The notes beneath the pieces were generated by a model. That model saw nothing but the letters and a program-made list of their open reading frames with translations, searched no databases and was not told the DNA's origin. Below are positions 53,140 through 61,767 of a stretch of DNA of 64,000 nucleotides, piece after piece. This DNA is from JAJYVT01 sp036796435 (GTDB taxonomy: Bacteria > Actinomycetota > Acidimicrobiia > Acidimicrobiales > RAAP-2). The DNA lies in the NCBI GenBank assembly GCA_036796435.1, contig DAIRCY010000001.1:31966-95965 (forward strand). Reading direction: 5' to 3'. The first letter of the stretch is position 1. The number at the start of each line of letters is the position of its first letter. The translations under genes and the position numbers were made by a program.

Positions 53140-53927
53140 GGCCGACCGCCGTCGTGGGTCGCCGCGTCGACCAACGGTGCGCCGATCACGATGTCGAAGC
53201 GGTAACCGAGAGTCCGCTGAGGCTCCGTCAACCGAAGGTCGAAAGCGGCGAGCATCGACGCTCGTGCGTCGGCACCTACGACCGCGTTGAAGATCGTATC
53301 GTGCGGTATGAGCGGGTCGTCGGGGAAGTACATCTGGGTGATGAGCCGCTGCGTGAACGCTCTGCCGAAGACCGAGAAGTGCACGTGCGCGGGCCGCCAC
53401 GCATTCGGGTGGTTGTTCCAGGGGTACGAGCCGGGGCGGACGGTGAGGAAGCGGTAGCGCCCCTCGTCGTCGGTGAGGCAGCGGCCGTAGCCGGAGAAGT
53501 TCGGATCGAGCGGCGCGGGGTGGTTGTCGACGGAGTGCCGGTACCGCCCCGCCGCGTTCNNNNNNNNNNGCGGGGGGGGGTGGGGGGGGGGTCCCCGGCC
53601 CCCCCCGCCCGCGCCCCCCTGCCACACCTCGAGCAGCTGGCGGGGGATCGGCCGCCCCGCGCTGTCGAGAAGTCGACCTTCTATCGAGATCCGCTGGCCC
53701 TGCGGCTCCCCGCCGTGCTGGCAAGTCAGGTCGTGGTCGTTCGGCCCGACGGCGCCTTCTCCGAAGACCGGCCCGAACGCGTCTGCCGCAGTCGGCGGCA
53801 GCTCGAGCGGCGGACGAGAGGGGGCGCGCAACCTCGTCGACCGGTAGCCCGGGACGTCGTAAGGCGGGTCGAGGAGCCGCATGTCGAGCTGGGTGAGCTC
53901 CCCGTTCGCCAGGGGGTCCAAGGGCAT
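53136..53927 (-). CDS. pcaH: Protocatechuate 3,4-dioxygenase beta subunit, disturbed by an assembly gap
   Basis: Intradiol ring-cleaving subunit with non-heme Fe(III). Seen: ISIEGRLLDSAGRPIPRQLL then EVWQ, NAAGRYRH (first Tyr ligand), PGSYPW (second Tyr) and RPAHVHF (two His). In relatives EVWQ runs almost directly into NAAGRYRH; here a G-rich stretch and ten Ns (53560-53627) separate them, so that segment is likely an artefact. ATG 53927 is chosen for its GGAGG site; an upstream ATG at 53975 is less likely. Confidence 0.9.
   Translation of the reverse strand: MPLDPLANGELTQLDMRLLDPPYDVPGYRSTRLRAPSRPPLELPPTAADAFGPVFGEGAVGPNDHDLTCQHGGEPQGQRISIEGRLLDSAGRPIPRQLLEVWQGGAGGGGRGPPPHPPPXXXXNAAGRYRHSVDNHPAPLDPNFSGYGRCLTDDEGRYRFLTVRPGSYPWNNHPNAWRPAHVHFSVFGRAFTQRLITQMYFPDDPLIPHDTIFNAVVGADARASMLAAFDLRLTEPQRTLGYRFDIVIGAPLVDAATHDGGRP
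53560..53627. other. N gap plus G/C homopolymer tract inside pcaH
   Basis: Ten Ns (53560-53569) then runs of G and C. It encodes Gly/Pro only and interrupts a conserved motif, as expected from a mis-assembled join. Confidence 0.8.
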
Positions 53928-53992
53928 TGCCCTCCTTCGGTCTCCGTCTGTCTCGTCCGTCCTCGTCACCGGCATGATGTCACCGGGGGAAT

Positions 53993-54005
53993 GAAAGGGC
54001 CTTTC
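53993..54005. promoter_or_regulatory. Palindrome in the pcaH/ferritin-like divergent spacer
   Basis: GAAAGG-G-CCTTTC, perfect 6+6, 66 bp before pcaH and 41 bp before the plus-strand gene. Candidate operator for either direction. Confidence 0.4.
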
Positions 54006-54045
54006 GACCCTGACACCCCGGCTCTCGGTCCGTCACGCTTCTTGC

Positions 54046-54552
54046 ATGAGCACGACGCCAGCCGACAATCTCGTGGTGCAGCCACTGCCGCCGGTCCAGG
54101 AGCATCTCACGTGGGACGCGCAGATCCTCGACCAGCTGCGCGGCCATGTCGAAGCGGAGAAGAGCTTGCTCTCCGAGTACGCCGACGCCATGGCCAGCAT
54201 CGAGGAAGCCGACGTGCGATACCTCATTGGACTCATCGTCGAAGACGAGATCCGCCACCACCGGACGTTCGAGGAGCTCGTGCATGCGCTCGAAGGGGTG
54301 CGCGATTGGCAGCGTGTCGAGCCGGCCGTCCCCGGCCGGACGAGCGCACCGTTGCGCCCGGACGTGCGCCGCATCACCGACCGGTTCCTCGAGTCGGAGC
54401 GGGAGGACCGGCGCCAGCTGAAAGCACTCCGGCGCACGCTGGCTCCCGTCGCCGACACGACGCTGTGGGCGCTGCTCGTCGATCTCATGGCGGCGGACAC
54501 CGAGAAACACATTCGCATCCTCGAAGCGATCGCCGCCCGCAAGGCGCGTTGA
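54046..54552 (+). CDS. Ferritin-like four-helix protein
   Basis: 168 residues, all-helical, with acidic and His residues spaced for a di-iron site: VEAEKSLLSEYADAM, VEDEIRHHRTFEELV, ESEREDRRQLKALRR and AADTEKHIRILEAI. The E-x-x-H pairs on helices 2 and 4 suggest a rubrerythrin/ferritin-like fold. Function unknown; perhaps iron or oxidant handling beside iron dioxygenases. Converges on the first ubiD gene. Confidence 0.7.
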   Translation: MSTTPADNLVVQPLPPVQEHLTWDAQILDQLRGHVEAEKSLLSEYADAMASIEEADVRYLIGLIVEDEIRHHRTFEELVHALEGVRDWQRVEPAVPGRTSAPLRPDVRRITDRFLESEREDRRQLKALRRTLAPVADTTLWALLVDLMAADTEKHIRILEAIAARKAR

Positions 54553-54562
54553 GCGGGGCCGC

Positions 54563-56038
54563 TCAGTCAAGCAGGTAGGACCACCGCTCCAGCGCGGCGC
54601 GCCGCTGGTGCATCGGGGGGACGTTCACCTGCGGGAACTTGTCGCGCCACTCGAACGGACGGGTGGCGTCGATGAGTGCCCGCGAGTTGGTGTAGTCCCC
54701 CGCCGCGCGTTGCTCGGGCGTGAGCCGCGGGTCGAGCGGCGTGCTCCATGCCCGTCGCACGAAGTCGATCGAGGTGGCGGGGTCCGACCTGGTGCAGACG
54801 GCCCAGATGACCTCTTCGAGGTTGGACGGGTCGATGTCCTCGTCTACCACGACGACGTACTTCCCGGCGTAGGCCCCGGTGTGGCACTGGGACGCCACGT
54901 GGAGCACCTGGCGCGCGTGTCCGGGGTAGCGCTGGCGGATCGACACGACGGTGAACATCCGGCTGCCACCGGCCTCGTGCTGCCAACAGGCGACGACGTC
55001 GGGGACGCCGGCCTTGCTCATCTCCTCGAACAGGAGTGCCGAGCGGAGCGGGGCCCGGTACCGGCCGAGCTCGTCGGGTGGCCGCCCAGGCGGGCAGCCG
55101 AGGATGATCGGGTCGTCCCGGTGGTACACCGCCTCCACCTTGAGGACCGGCTCGGGTCGCTCACCCGACGCGTAGTAGCCGGTCCACTCGCCGAAGGGGC
55201 CTTCGGTGAGCAGCTCGTCCGCCGTCGCGTATCCCTCGATCACGATCTCGGCGTTGGCGGGGAAGGGGAGGCCGGTGACCGGACCGCGGATCGTCTCGAC
55301 CGGTTCGCCGAGGATCCCCCCGGTCCAGTCGTACTCGGAGAGCCCGAAGGGGATCTCGTTGCTCGCGGCGAGGAACAGGAGCGGGTGCGAGCCGAACACC
55401 ATCACGACCGGGCAGGGTTCACCCCGGTCGAAGTACTTCTGGCGATGGATGCGGCCGTGCTTGCCCGGCGAGATGTAGTAGCCGAGCCGTCGCGCGTCGT
55501 GCACCATCACGCGGTAGGTCCCGACGTTGACCCACCCGTCGTCGGGATCACGGGTCACGTCGTACGAGCCGGTCCCGAGGTACCGGCCGCCGTCTCCTGG
55601 GTGCCAGAGCGGTGCCGGGAACATCGTCATGTCGACGTCGTCGCCGCGGAAGACGTGTTCCATCACCGGTCCGTCGCCGACCTCGACGGCGGCGCGTGGG
55701 TCCTTGCCGAGGATGCGCTCGCGCCAGACGTCGGAAAGCTGGAGCTTCGTGAGGCCGAGCGACGCGTTGAGGGCGAGGGCCATCCGGTCGACGGTCCCGA
55801 GCCCGTTGACGAGCACCCGGAAGCCGGGCCGGTATCCCGGGATGTCGTCGAAGAGCACCGCTGGAGCACCTTCTGAATGCTGCAGCAGGTCGGCGGCGTC
55901 CCCGATCTCCTGCTCCGAAGACGCGCCCGAGACGTGTCGTAGCTGGCCGATCTGCTCGACCTTCTCGAGCCAGGCTCGCAGGTCGTAGGTCGCCGAACGC
56001 TTCGGCTCGTCGGCGTGGTGAAGCTCGCTGTCGCTCAT
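54563..56038 (-). CDS. UbiD-family prenyl-FMN decarboxylase (first copy)
   Basis: 491 residues. UbiD signatures: WVNVGTYRVMVHD with Arg176, SPGKHGRIH, and TEGPFGEWTGYY with Glu279 and Glu284, which with the Arg form the catalytic triad contacting prenylated FMN. Reversibly decarboxylates aromatic or alpha,beta-unsaturated acids; needs a UbiX-type prenyltransferase, not seen here. Last gene of the peripheral cluster; separated from the second copy by 116 bp of repeats. Confidence 0.9.
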   Translation of the reverse strand: MSDSELHHADEPKRSATYDLRAWLEKVEQIGQLRHVSGASSEQEIGDAADLLQHSEGAPAVLFDDIPGYRPGFRVLVNGLGTVDRMALALNASLGLTKLQLSDVWRERILGKDPRAAVEVGDGPVMEHVFRGDDVDMTMFPAPLWHPGDGGRYLGTGSYDVTRDPDDGWVNVGTYRVMVHDARRLGYYISPGKHGRIHRQKYFDRGEPCPVVMVFGSHPLLFLAASNEIPFGLSEYDWTGGILGEPVETIRGPVTGLPFPANAEIVIEGYATADELLTEGPFGEWTGYYASGERPEPVLKVEAVYHRDDPIILGCPPGRPPDELGRYRAPLRSALLFEEMSKAGVPDVVACWQHEAGGSRMFTVVSIRQRYPGHARQVLHVASQCHTGAYAGKYVVVVDEDIDPSNLEEVIWAVCTRSDPATSIDFVRRAWSTPLDPRLTPEQRAAGDYTNSRALIDATRPFEWRDKFPQVNVPPMHQRRAALERWSYLLD

Positions 56039-56093
56039 CGGTGCTGTCTGCTCCTTGTGCTCCGGCCGGTGATGCTTCTGACAAATCGTTCGA

Positions 56094-56148
56094 GGTTCGT
56101 TCCAGGTTCGTTCCAGGTTCGTTCTGGTTCGTTCTGACGGTGTCAGAA
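56094..56148. repeat. 11-bp tandem repeats and an inverted repeat upstream of the first ubiD
   Basis: GGTTCGTTCCA-type units in about four copies (56094-56136), then TTCTGAC-GGT-GTCAGAA (56132-56148), a perfect 7+7 inverted repeat. Another TTCTGAC half-site lies at 56076-56082. Could be an operator or the end signal of the upstream gene. Confidence 0.6.
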
Positions 56149-56154
56149 CCGTGT

Positions 56155-57708
56155 TCAGATGAGCCAGGACCACCGCTCCCGGGTCATGGCCTTCTCTGCG
56201 GGGACGGGCCCGACGGGCTCGGGGAACCGGTCCTTCCACTCCCACGGTCGCGTCGCGTCGATGATCACCCGCGAGTTGAAGCCCTTCTTGCCGGGCTCGA
56301 TGGCGGGGTCCAATGGGCCGCTCCAGGCGCGGCGGATCATCTGGTAGTCGCGATCGGGGTCCGCACGGGTGCAGACCGCCCAGATCACCTCCTCGAGGTC
56401 GGCGACGTCCACGTCGTCGTCGACCACCACGACGATCCGGCCGAGGTACGCGCCGGCGCGGCACGACGCCGCCACGTGTCCCGCCTGCACCGCGTGGCCC
56501 GGGTACCGCTGCTTGATGGCGACGACGTTGAGCAGCCGGCAGCCGCCCACGCCGTGGCACCACGCGGCCGTGACGTCGGGGACGCCGGCCAGGCGGAGCT
56601 CACGCCGGAGGTTGGCGCTGCGGAGGTACTGGCGGAACCGGTGCGCCTCGAAGGGGGGCTTCTCCGGCGGCACGCCCAGCATGATCGGGTCGCGGCGCCT
56701 GTAGAGGGAGCTCACCTCGAAGACCGGCGCGTCCTGGGCGCCCGAGGCGTAGTAGCCGGTCCACTCCCCGAAAGGTCCCTCGGGACGCAGCCGATCGGCG
56801 TACAGGAAGCCTTCGAGCGCGATCTCCGCGCGGGCCGGGATGGGGAGGCCGGTTTCGCGGCCGGCGATGCACTCGACCGGCCGGCCGCGCATTCCGCCGG
56901 TCCACTCGAGCTCGTTCACGCCGGGCGGCATCTCGAGGCAGCTCGCCACGAAGAGCAGCGGGTCCATCCCGCACAGCACGACGGCCGGGAACGGCTCGCC
57001 GCGTTCGAACGCCTTGTCGCGGTGGATGCGACCGTGCTTCCCCGGCGAGATGTAGAGGCCGGTGTGGTTGCGGTCGTGCACCATCACGCGATAGGTCCCG
57101 ACGTTCACCCAATCGGAATCGGGGTCCTTCGTGATCACGCACACACCCGTGCCGATGTACCGGCCGCCGTCGCTCGGATGCCAGAGGGGCACGGGAAAGC
57201 GGCCGAGGTCGACGTCGTCTCCGCTCGTGACGACTTCGGTGACCGGGGCGCGCACCGGATCGTCTTCGACGATGACGACCGGTTGGGGCACCACGGTGTC
57301 CATCCGGCGCTCCCACTCGTCCATGAGATCGCCGACCGAGATGTCGGAGGGAAGCCCGAGGGTCACGGCGAGACGGCGCCGTTCGCTCTGCGCATTCACG
57401 AGGATGCGCCAGCCGCGCTCGAAGCCCGGGAAGGCGTCGAACAGCACCGCAGGCGCACCGTCGGTGTGCTGGAGCATCTCGGTGATCCGTCCCACGTTGT
57501 CGTCGAGGTCCACGCCCTCGAGCACCCGGAGGTCGCCGAGGGTGTCGACCATCTGCAGCCAGTCCCGCAGGTCCTCGTGGGGCGTCCCCGCACGCACCGC
57601 TGCCGGGTCGACCGTCGAGGGCACCCCGAGCGAGGCCTCGAGCGAGGACAGCCGCACCTCGGGAGGCAGGCCGAGGTGCTCCGGCACGGTGCGCGGCTCG
57701 GTGGTCAC
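56155..57708 (-). CDS. UbiD-family prenyl-FMN decarboxylase (second copy)
   Basis: 517 residues with the same triad segments (WVNVGTYRVMVHD, SPGKHGRIH, PEGPFGEWTGYY) but only moderate identity to the other copy and an extra 30-residue N-terminal part, so the two are probably not recent duplicates. GTG 57708 overlaps the aldolase-like stop (GTGA). Confidence 0.9.
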   Translation of the reverse strand: MTTEPRTVPEHLGLPPEVRLSSLEASLGVPSTVDPAAVRAGTPHEDLRDWLQMVDTLGDLRVLEGVDLDDNVGRITEMLQHTDGAPAVLFDAFPGFERGWRILVNAQSERRRLAVTLGLPSDISVGDLMDEWERRMDTVVPQPVVIVEDDPVRAPVTEVVTSGDDVDLGRFPVPLWHPSDGGRYIGTGVCVITKDPDSDWVNVGTYRVMVHDRNHTGLYISPGKHGRIHRDKAFERGEPFPAVVLCGMDPLLFVASCLEMPPGVNELEWTGGMRGRPVECIAGRETGLPIPARAEIALEGFLYADRLRPEGPFGEWTGYYASGAQDAPVFEVSSLYRRRDPIMLGVPPEKPPFEAHRFRQYLRSANLRRELRLAGVPDVTAAWCHGVGGCRLLNVVAIKQRYPGHAVQAGHVAASCRAGAYLGRIVVVVDDDVDVADLEEVIWAVCTRADPDRDYQMIRRAWSGPLDPAIEPGKKGFNSRVIIDATRPWEWKDRFPEPVGPVPAEKAMTRERWSWLI

Positions 57709-58451
57709 TGCTCCATCCACTCGGGGAGGATGGAGCCCGCGCCGACGGCCACCGACGTGTGGTACTTCCACAGCTTGCGGGCGTGACGTTCCCGCTCGAA
57801 AGTGGCGAGGAAGCGGTCGCACTCCGCGGAATCGAGTGGGACGACGCGGCCGAGCTGCATGGCCCGGGCGAGCGAGTCGGCGTTCTCCACGAAGTGGACG
57901 ACGTCGGCGAAGAGGGTGACGACGTCTTCGGCGAGCACGACCTCGCCGTGGCCGCGCAGCAACGCGGCCTGCGCGTCGCCGAGGGTTGCCGCCAGGGCGC
58001 GGCCCTGCTCGGGCGTGCAGATGTGTGCTGGGTCGGGATGGACCGGCACGCCTCCTCGCCAGCGCGCCGCGTGGTTCTTCACGGGCACGATCGCCGCGCT
58101 CTCCACCATCGCGAACATGGTCGTCGGGTCGTGGTGGAAGTGGGCAACCGCCCCCGCGTCGGGCCGCGCGCGGTACACCTCGATGTGGATGGCCAGCTCC
58201 GAGGGAGGCTTGCCCTGCCCTTCGAGGACGTTGCCGTCGAAGTCGGCGAGGAGCACGCGTTCGGGCCGGAGCGCGGCCCGGGAGTCGTCGACGGGCTGGA
58301 TGTAGAGGGTCTCGCGGCTCGGTCCGCGCGCACTGAGGTGCCCGCTGTAGTTCAGGATCCGGGTGTCGACGAGCATGCGCGTCGCGACGGCGAGCTCGGC
58401 GCGCAGGGCGTCGGTCTGCTCTCCGTGGCCCGTCTGCTCGGTCTGCTGCAT
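57705..58451 (-). CDS. Class II aldolase/adducin-family protein
   Basis: 248 residues. ILNYSGHLSARGP, metal site HFHHDPTTMFA and the late LLRGHGEVV His are conserved, as in fuculose aldolase and in aromatic-acid decarboxylases of this fold (for example 3,4-dihydroxyphthalate 2-decarboxylase). Among aromatic genes, decarboxylation is a fair guess. ATG 58451 has no strong ribosome site; a repeat array and a 100-N gap follow upstream. Confidence 0.85.
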   Translation of the reverse strand: MQQTEQTGHGEQTDALRAELAVATRMLVDTRILNYSGHLSARGPSRETLYIQPVDDSRAALRPERVLLADFDGNVLEGQGKPPSELAIHIEVYRARPDAGAVAHFHHDPTTMFAMVESAAIVPVKNHAARWRGGVPVHPDPAHICTPEQGRALAATLGDAQAALLRGHGEVVLAEDVVTLFADVVHFVENADSLARAMQLGRVVPLDSAECDRFLATFERERHARKLWKYHTSVAVGAGSILPEWMEQ

Positions 58452-58491
58452 GCTCTCGCCTCCTCGATGAGGCCCGAACCCGGACCTCGGT

Positions 58492-58562
58492 CCCCGGACT
58501 GTGTGGACCCCGGACTGTGTGGACCCCGGACTGTGTGGACCCCGGACTGTGTGGACCCCGGA
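58492..58562. repeat. 16-bp tandem array CCCCGGACTGTGTGGA, running into the 100-N gap
   Basis: Four full units and a partial unit, all identical, then Ns 58563-58662. There are no spacers between units. The gap was probably left because the array could not be resolved. Confidence 0.9.
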
Positions 58563-58670
58563 NNNNNNNNNNNNNNNNNNNNNNNNNNNNNNNNNNNNNN
58601 NNNNNNNNNNNNNNNNNNNNNNNNNNNNNNNNNNNNNNNNNNNNNNNNNNNNNNNNNNNNNNCTCCGGAC

Positions 58671-59663
58671 CTAGACCTTGTACCGGTCGAGCACCTGCGG
58701 GGCGAACAGCTCCTCGGGCTCGACGAGTCTCGAGGCGACCCCCTGCTCGAACGCCCAACGCGTGAAGGCCTCGAGGGTGGTCCGGTTCTCCTCGACGCCG
58801 TAGGGGAAGGGGTCCGGCCCGAGCAGCTCCCGCATCTCGTTCACGAGGTCCGGCACCCACGCGAGCGGCATGCGGCTGGCGGTGATCTCCGAGAGGCGCG
58901 CGATGCTGCGGCGCTTCGCTTCGCAGAACGCGGTGTAGAGGTTGGCGGCCACCCACGGCGCCGCTTCGAGGACGTCGGAGCGGACCACCGTGACGTGCAT
59001 GATGGGGAAGACCCCCGTCCGGGCGACGTACTCGCGCTCGACGGGCCGGTAATCGGGGAAGAGCCGCACGATGTGGGGCTCCCCGCGGTCGAAGCTCTCC
59101 GGCGGGTGGGCCGAGAAGATGGCGTCGAGCTCACCGTCGCGCAGCATGTCATCAAGGCACCGGTCTGGCGCGGGCGTGAGCGAGACGCCCTCTGGGAGGT
59201 GGAGCGGGACCTTCTCGCCCCGCCCCGGGGTGTTGACACCGGCCTGGTACCACGACACGTCCTGGAGCGGGATCCCCCACTCGTGCTGGAGCAGCGCACG
59301 GCTGTACACCGACGCGGTCTGCGCCCATTCGGGCACGCCGACCCGGGCGCCGGCAAGCTCCTTGGGGCTCGAGGGCCCGTCGGGCCGGACATAGATCGAC
59401 GAGTGGCGGCAGACCCGGGAGGGGAAGACCGGGATCGCCACGAGGCTCGTGTCCCCCGACGCCCGGAGCGCGAGGTACTTGGCGAAGGACAGCTCCGAGA
59501 CGTGCCACTCGCGGTAGCGCAGGAAACGGAAGAACACCTCTTCGACGGGGAGCGTGAGCACCGTGAGGTCCACCCCCTCCACGGCGACCGCGCCGGTCTC
59601 GAGGTCCCGGAAGTGGTCGTACCCGCTCTGTGCGAGCGTGAGCGCGAGGCGCGGCGGGGCCAC
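58671..59663 (-). CDS. 4,5-dihydroxyphthalate decarboxylase-like protein
   Basis: 330 residues with a periplasmic-binding-protein-type fold used by the Pht5 decarboxylase: VAVEGVDLTVLTLPVEEVFF, SELSFAKYLAL, PVFPSRVCRHSSIYV, WYQAGVNTPGRGEKVPLHLP and VEREYVARTGVFPIMHV are all family motifs. No signal peptide, which fits an enzyme more than a transport receptor. GTG 59663 overlaps the DapA-like stop by one base. Confidence 0.82.
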   Translation of the reverse strand: MAPPRLALTLAQSGYDHFRDLETGAVAVEGVDLTVLTLPVEEVFFRFLRYREWHVSELSFAKYLALRASGDTSLVAIPVFPSRVCRHSSIYVRPDGPSSPKELAGARVGVPEWAQTASVYSRALLQHEWGIPLQDVSWYQAGVNTPGRGEKVPLHLPEGVSLTPAPDRCLDDMLRDGELDAIFSAHPPESFDRGEPHIVRLFPDYRPVEREYVARTGVFPIMHVTVVRSDVLEAAPWVAANLYTAFCEAKRRSIARLSEITASRMPLAWVPDLVNEMRELLGPDPFPYGVEENRTTLEAFTRWAFEQGVASRLVEPEELFAPQVLDRYKV

Positions 59664-60571
59664 TACAGCAGTCCGGCTCGTTGGAGCACCGCGTCGAGTC
59701 TCGTCTCGAGCTCGGGGGTGGCGCTCGCCATCGGGAGCCGATGCTCGTTGTTGGGGGTCACGCCCATCCGGCGGAGCATGTACTTGATCGGGATGGGGTT
59801 GGTGTCGAAGAACACTGCCTTGTTGAGCTCCCACAGCTCGTCGTGGATCTTGCGAGCTCCCGCGAGGTCGCCGCCGTCCACCGCCTGCCAGAGTGCGGCG
59901 ACCCGGTCAGGGACCAGGTTGCCCACGGCGTTCATCAGCCCGCATCCGCCGACGGCCAGCATCGGCAAGCTCAGCTCTTCGAGCCCGACGAAGACCCGGA
60001 ATTCCGGCCCGATCCGGTGGAGCACCTCGGTCACGATCGCCAGCTCGGCGGAGGCGTGCTTCATGCCGACGACGTTCGGCGCGCGCTCGGTGATGGAGGC
60101 GATCGTGTCGACCTCGAGCGACACCGAGGCGCGACCGGGGATGTGGTAGATGAGCACTGGCAGCTCCACCTGCCGAGCCACCTCCACGAAGTACTCCGCG
60201 AGGCCCCGCTGGGGAGGCCGGATGTAGTACGGGGTGACGACGAGGAGCGCGTCTGCACCCGCCTTCGCCGCGTCGACGGAGAGCTCGAGCGTGGACGCCA
60301 GCGACTCGGTCCCCGTGGCGGCGACCACCGGGAGGCGCCCGTCCGCGGCGCGCACCGCGGCACGCACGAGCTCGAGCCGCTCGGCGACGGTGAGGAGGCT
60401 CGGCTCCCCGCTCGTGCCGGTCACGACGACGCCCTGGGACCCGTGGGTCGCCTGGCGGTCGACGAGGATCTCGAAGGTGCCGGGGTCGATCCGGCCGTCG
60501 GCGAACGGCGTGACGACCGGCGTGTACGAACCGACGAGCGAGCCGGGGGAGAGCCGGCGCACCGAAGTCAC
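59663..60571 (-). CDS. DapA-family (class I) aldolase or hydratase-aldolase
   Basis: 302 residues with the Schiff-base Lys171 (VVGMKHASAE) and Tyr142 (LIYHIPGR), GTSGEPSLLTVAERLELVRA and the TGTESL segment. Not necessarily lysine synthesis: some relatives are hydratase-aldolases that cleave pyruvate from ring-opened aromatics. Context here favours such a role. GTG 60571 overlaps the bicupin stop (GTGA). Confidence 0.88.
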   Translation of the reverse strand: MTSVRRLSPGSLVGSYTPVVTPFADGRIDPGTFEILVDRQATHGSQGVVVTGTSGEPSLLTVAERLELVRAAVRAADGRLPVVAATGTESLASTLELSVDAAKAGADALLVVTPYYIRPPQRGLAEYFVEVARQVELPVLIYHIPGRASVSLEVDTIASITERAPNVVGMKHASAELAIVTEVLHRIGPEFRVFVGLEELSLPMLAVGGCGLMNAVGNLVPDRVAALWQAVDGGDLAGARKIHDELWELNKAVFFDTNPIPIKYMLRRMGVTPNNEHRLPMASATPELETRLDAVLQRAGLL

Positions 60572-61749
60572 TCCGCGCTCTCGCGGTTGGTCGCGAAGCC
60601 GCGCTGCGAGCCCAGCAGGCGGTACGGCTCCTTCAGGTTCTCCTGCCACATGAGCGAGTCCAGCGCGATGTGCATCGGGCTGTCCTGAATGGTGAGCTCG
60701 TACACCGGCTCGTCGTTGGACGCGTGGTTGTGGATCATCCAGCCAGGAGCGGTGAGCATGAGGTCGCCTGCCGCCCATTCGTAGCGCCTCCCGCCGACCC
60801 TGCTCCAGCCGCTGCCCGAGAAGAAGTAGTTGATGGCGGCCGACGCGTGGCGGTGCGGCCGGTCGACGATGCCGGGGGGGCGCACGGTGATGGTCGCGAA
60901 GAAGCTGTTGGTGGTGCCGTTGGTCCGGCCCGTGGCCGGGTTGTAGAGCAGGTAGAGGCGGCGTCCACGGTAGGCGGGCCCGAGCGCGGTGAGCTTGTCC
61001 AGCTCCTGCTTCACGCCGCTCCACGGCCAGTGGATGGGATGCTGTTCGACGACCTCGGGACTGACCAGCCGTTCGTACGACATGAGCATCGGCCCGCCCT
61101 CACGGATGGGGAAGACGTGGGCGATCGGGTGCTCGGCGAGCACCTCCGAGTCCTCGTCGTCGGGGCGGACGGCCGGCTCCTCGGGCGGGTGCTGGTCCAC
61201 GAAGTGGACCCGGATCTTCTCGAGCAGGGGAGCGTTCGAGTAGACGAGCCTCACCTGGCGCTCCGTGCCGTCGTTCTCGTGGAAGTACGTCGTGAGTGAG
61301 GGCGTGTACCACACGTCGTACTGCTCGAACTCGATCTTCTCGCCCCCGACCGTCGCGAAGCCCGACCCGGCGATGCAGAAGCAGACCTGCGACGAGTTGT
61401 GCCGGACGGCTGCGGTGCGCTCGCCCGGGAGGAGGACCTCGAGGCTCACGCGGATGCCCGGTGCGAGGCCGAGTCCGGGCTCCTCCGCGTGGGGGTGCAC
61501 GATCCAGGTGCTCCGGCGGCCGTCAGCCGGCCGCGGCAGCGAGGAGAGCCGTTCGATCTGCGCCTCGATCTCGGCCGCCCGGATCACGACCGGCGGCCAC
61601 GTCCCCTCTTCGATCGTCGGGGCGGTCGCATCCAGTTGGTCGACGAACCGCGCGCTGATCGGTGCGGGCTTCGCCTCTGTGCCTGCGGCCGACCGCTCGT
61701 CGTTCAGTTGCCCGTCCACTTGCTCTTCCGTCTCGAGTCGTTCCACCAC
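60568..61749 (-). CDS. Bicupin ring-cleaving dioxygenase-like protein
   Basis: 393 residues, two cupin domains (about 90-190 and 285-360). Similar in layout to gentisate or 1-hydroxy-2-naphthoate dioxygenase. The second cupin has a full metal set DRPHRHASAAINYF with a late His in MIHNHAS; the first has only VRHNSSQVCF and YFHEND. Gentisate dioxygenases usually hold iron in the first cupin, so this is atypical. First 25 residues are variable. Confidence 0.8.
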   Translation of the reverse strand: MVERLETEEQVDGQLNDERSAAGTEAKPAPISARFVDQLDATAPTIEEGTWPPVVIRAAEIEAQIERLSSLPRPADGRRSTWIVHPHAEEPGLGLAPGIRVSLEVLLPGERTAAVRHNSSQVCFCIAGSGFATVGGEKIEFEQYDVWYTPSLTTYFHENDGTERQVRLVYSNAPLLEKIRVHFVDQHPPEEPAVRPDDEDSEVLAEHPIAHVFPIREGGPMLMSYERLVSPEVVEQHPIHWPWSGVKQELDKLTALGPAYRGRRLYLLYNPATGRTNGTTNSFFATITVRPPGIVDRPHRHASAAINYFFSGSGWSRVGGRRYEWAAGDLMLTAPGWMIHNHASNDEPVYELTIQDSPMHIALDSLMWQENLKEPYRLLGSQRGFATNRESAE

Positions 61750-61767
61750 CTGGTGCTCAGCCCTTCC

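Noticed and set aside
58492..58562. CRISPR array
   Set aside because: Units are head-to-tail with no spacers and no cas genes are near.
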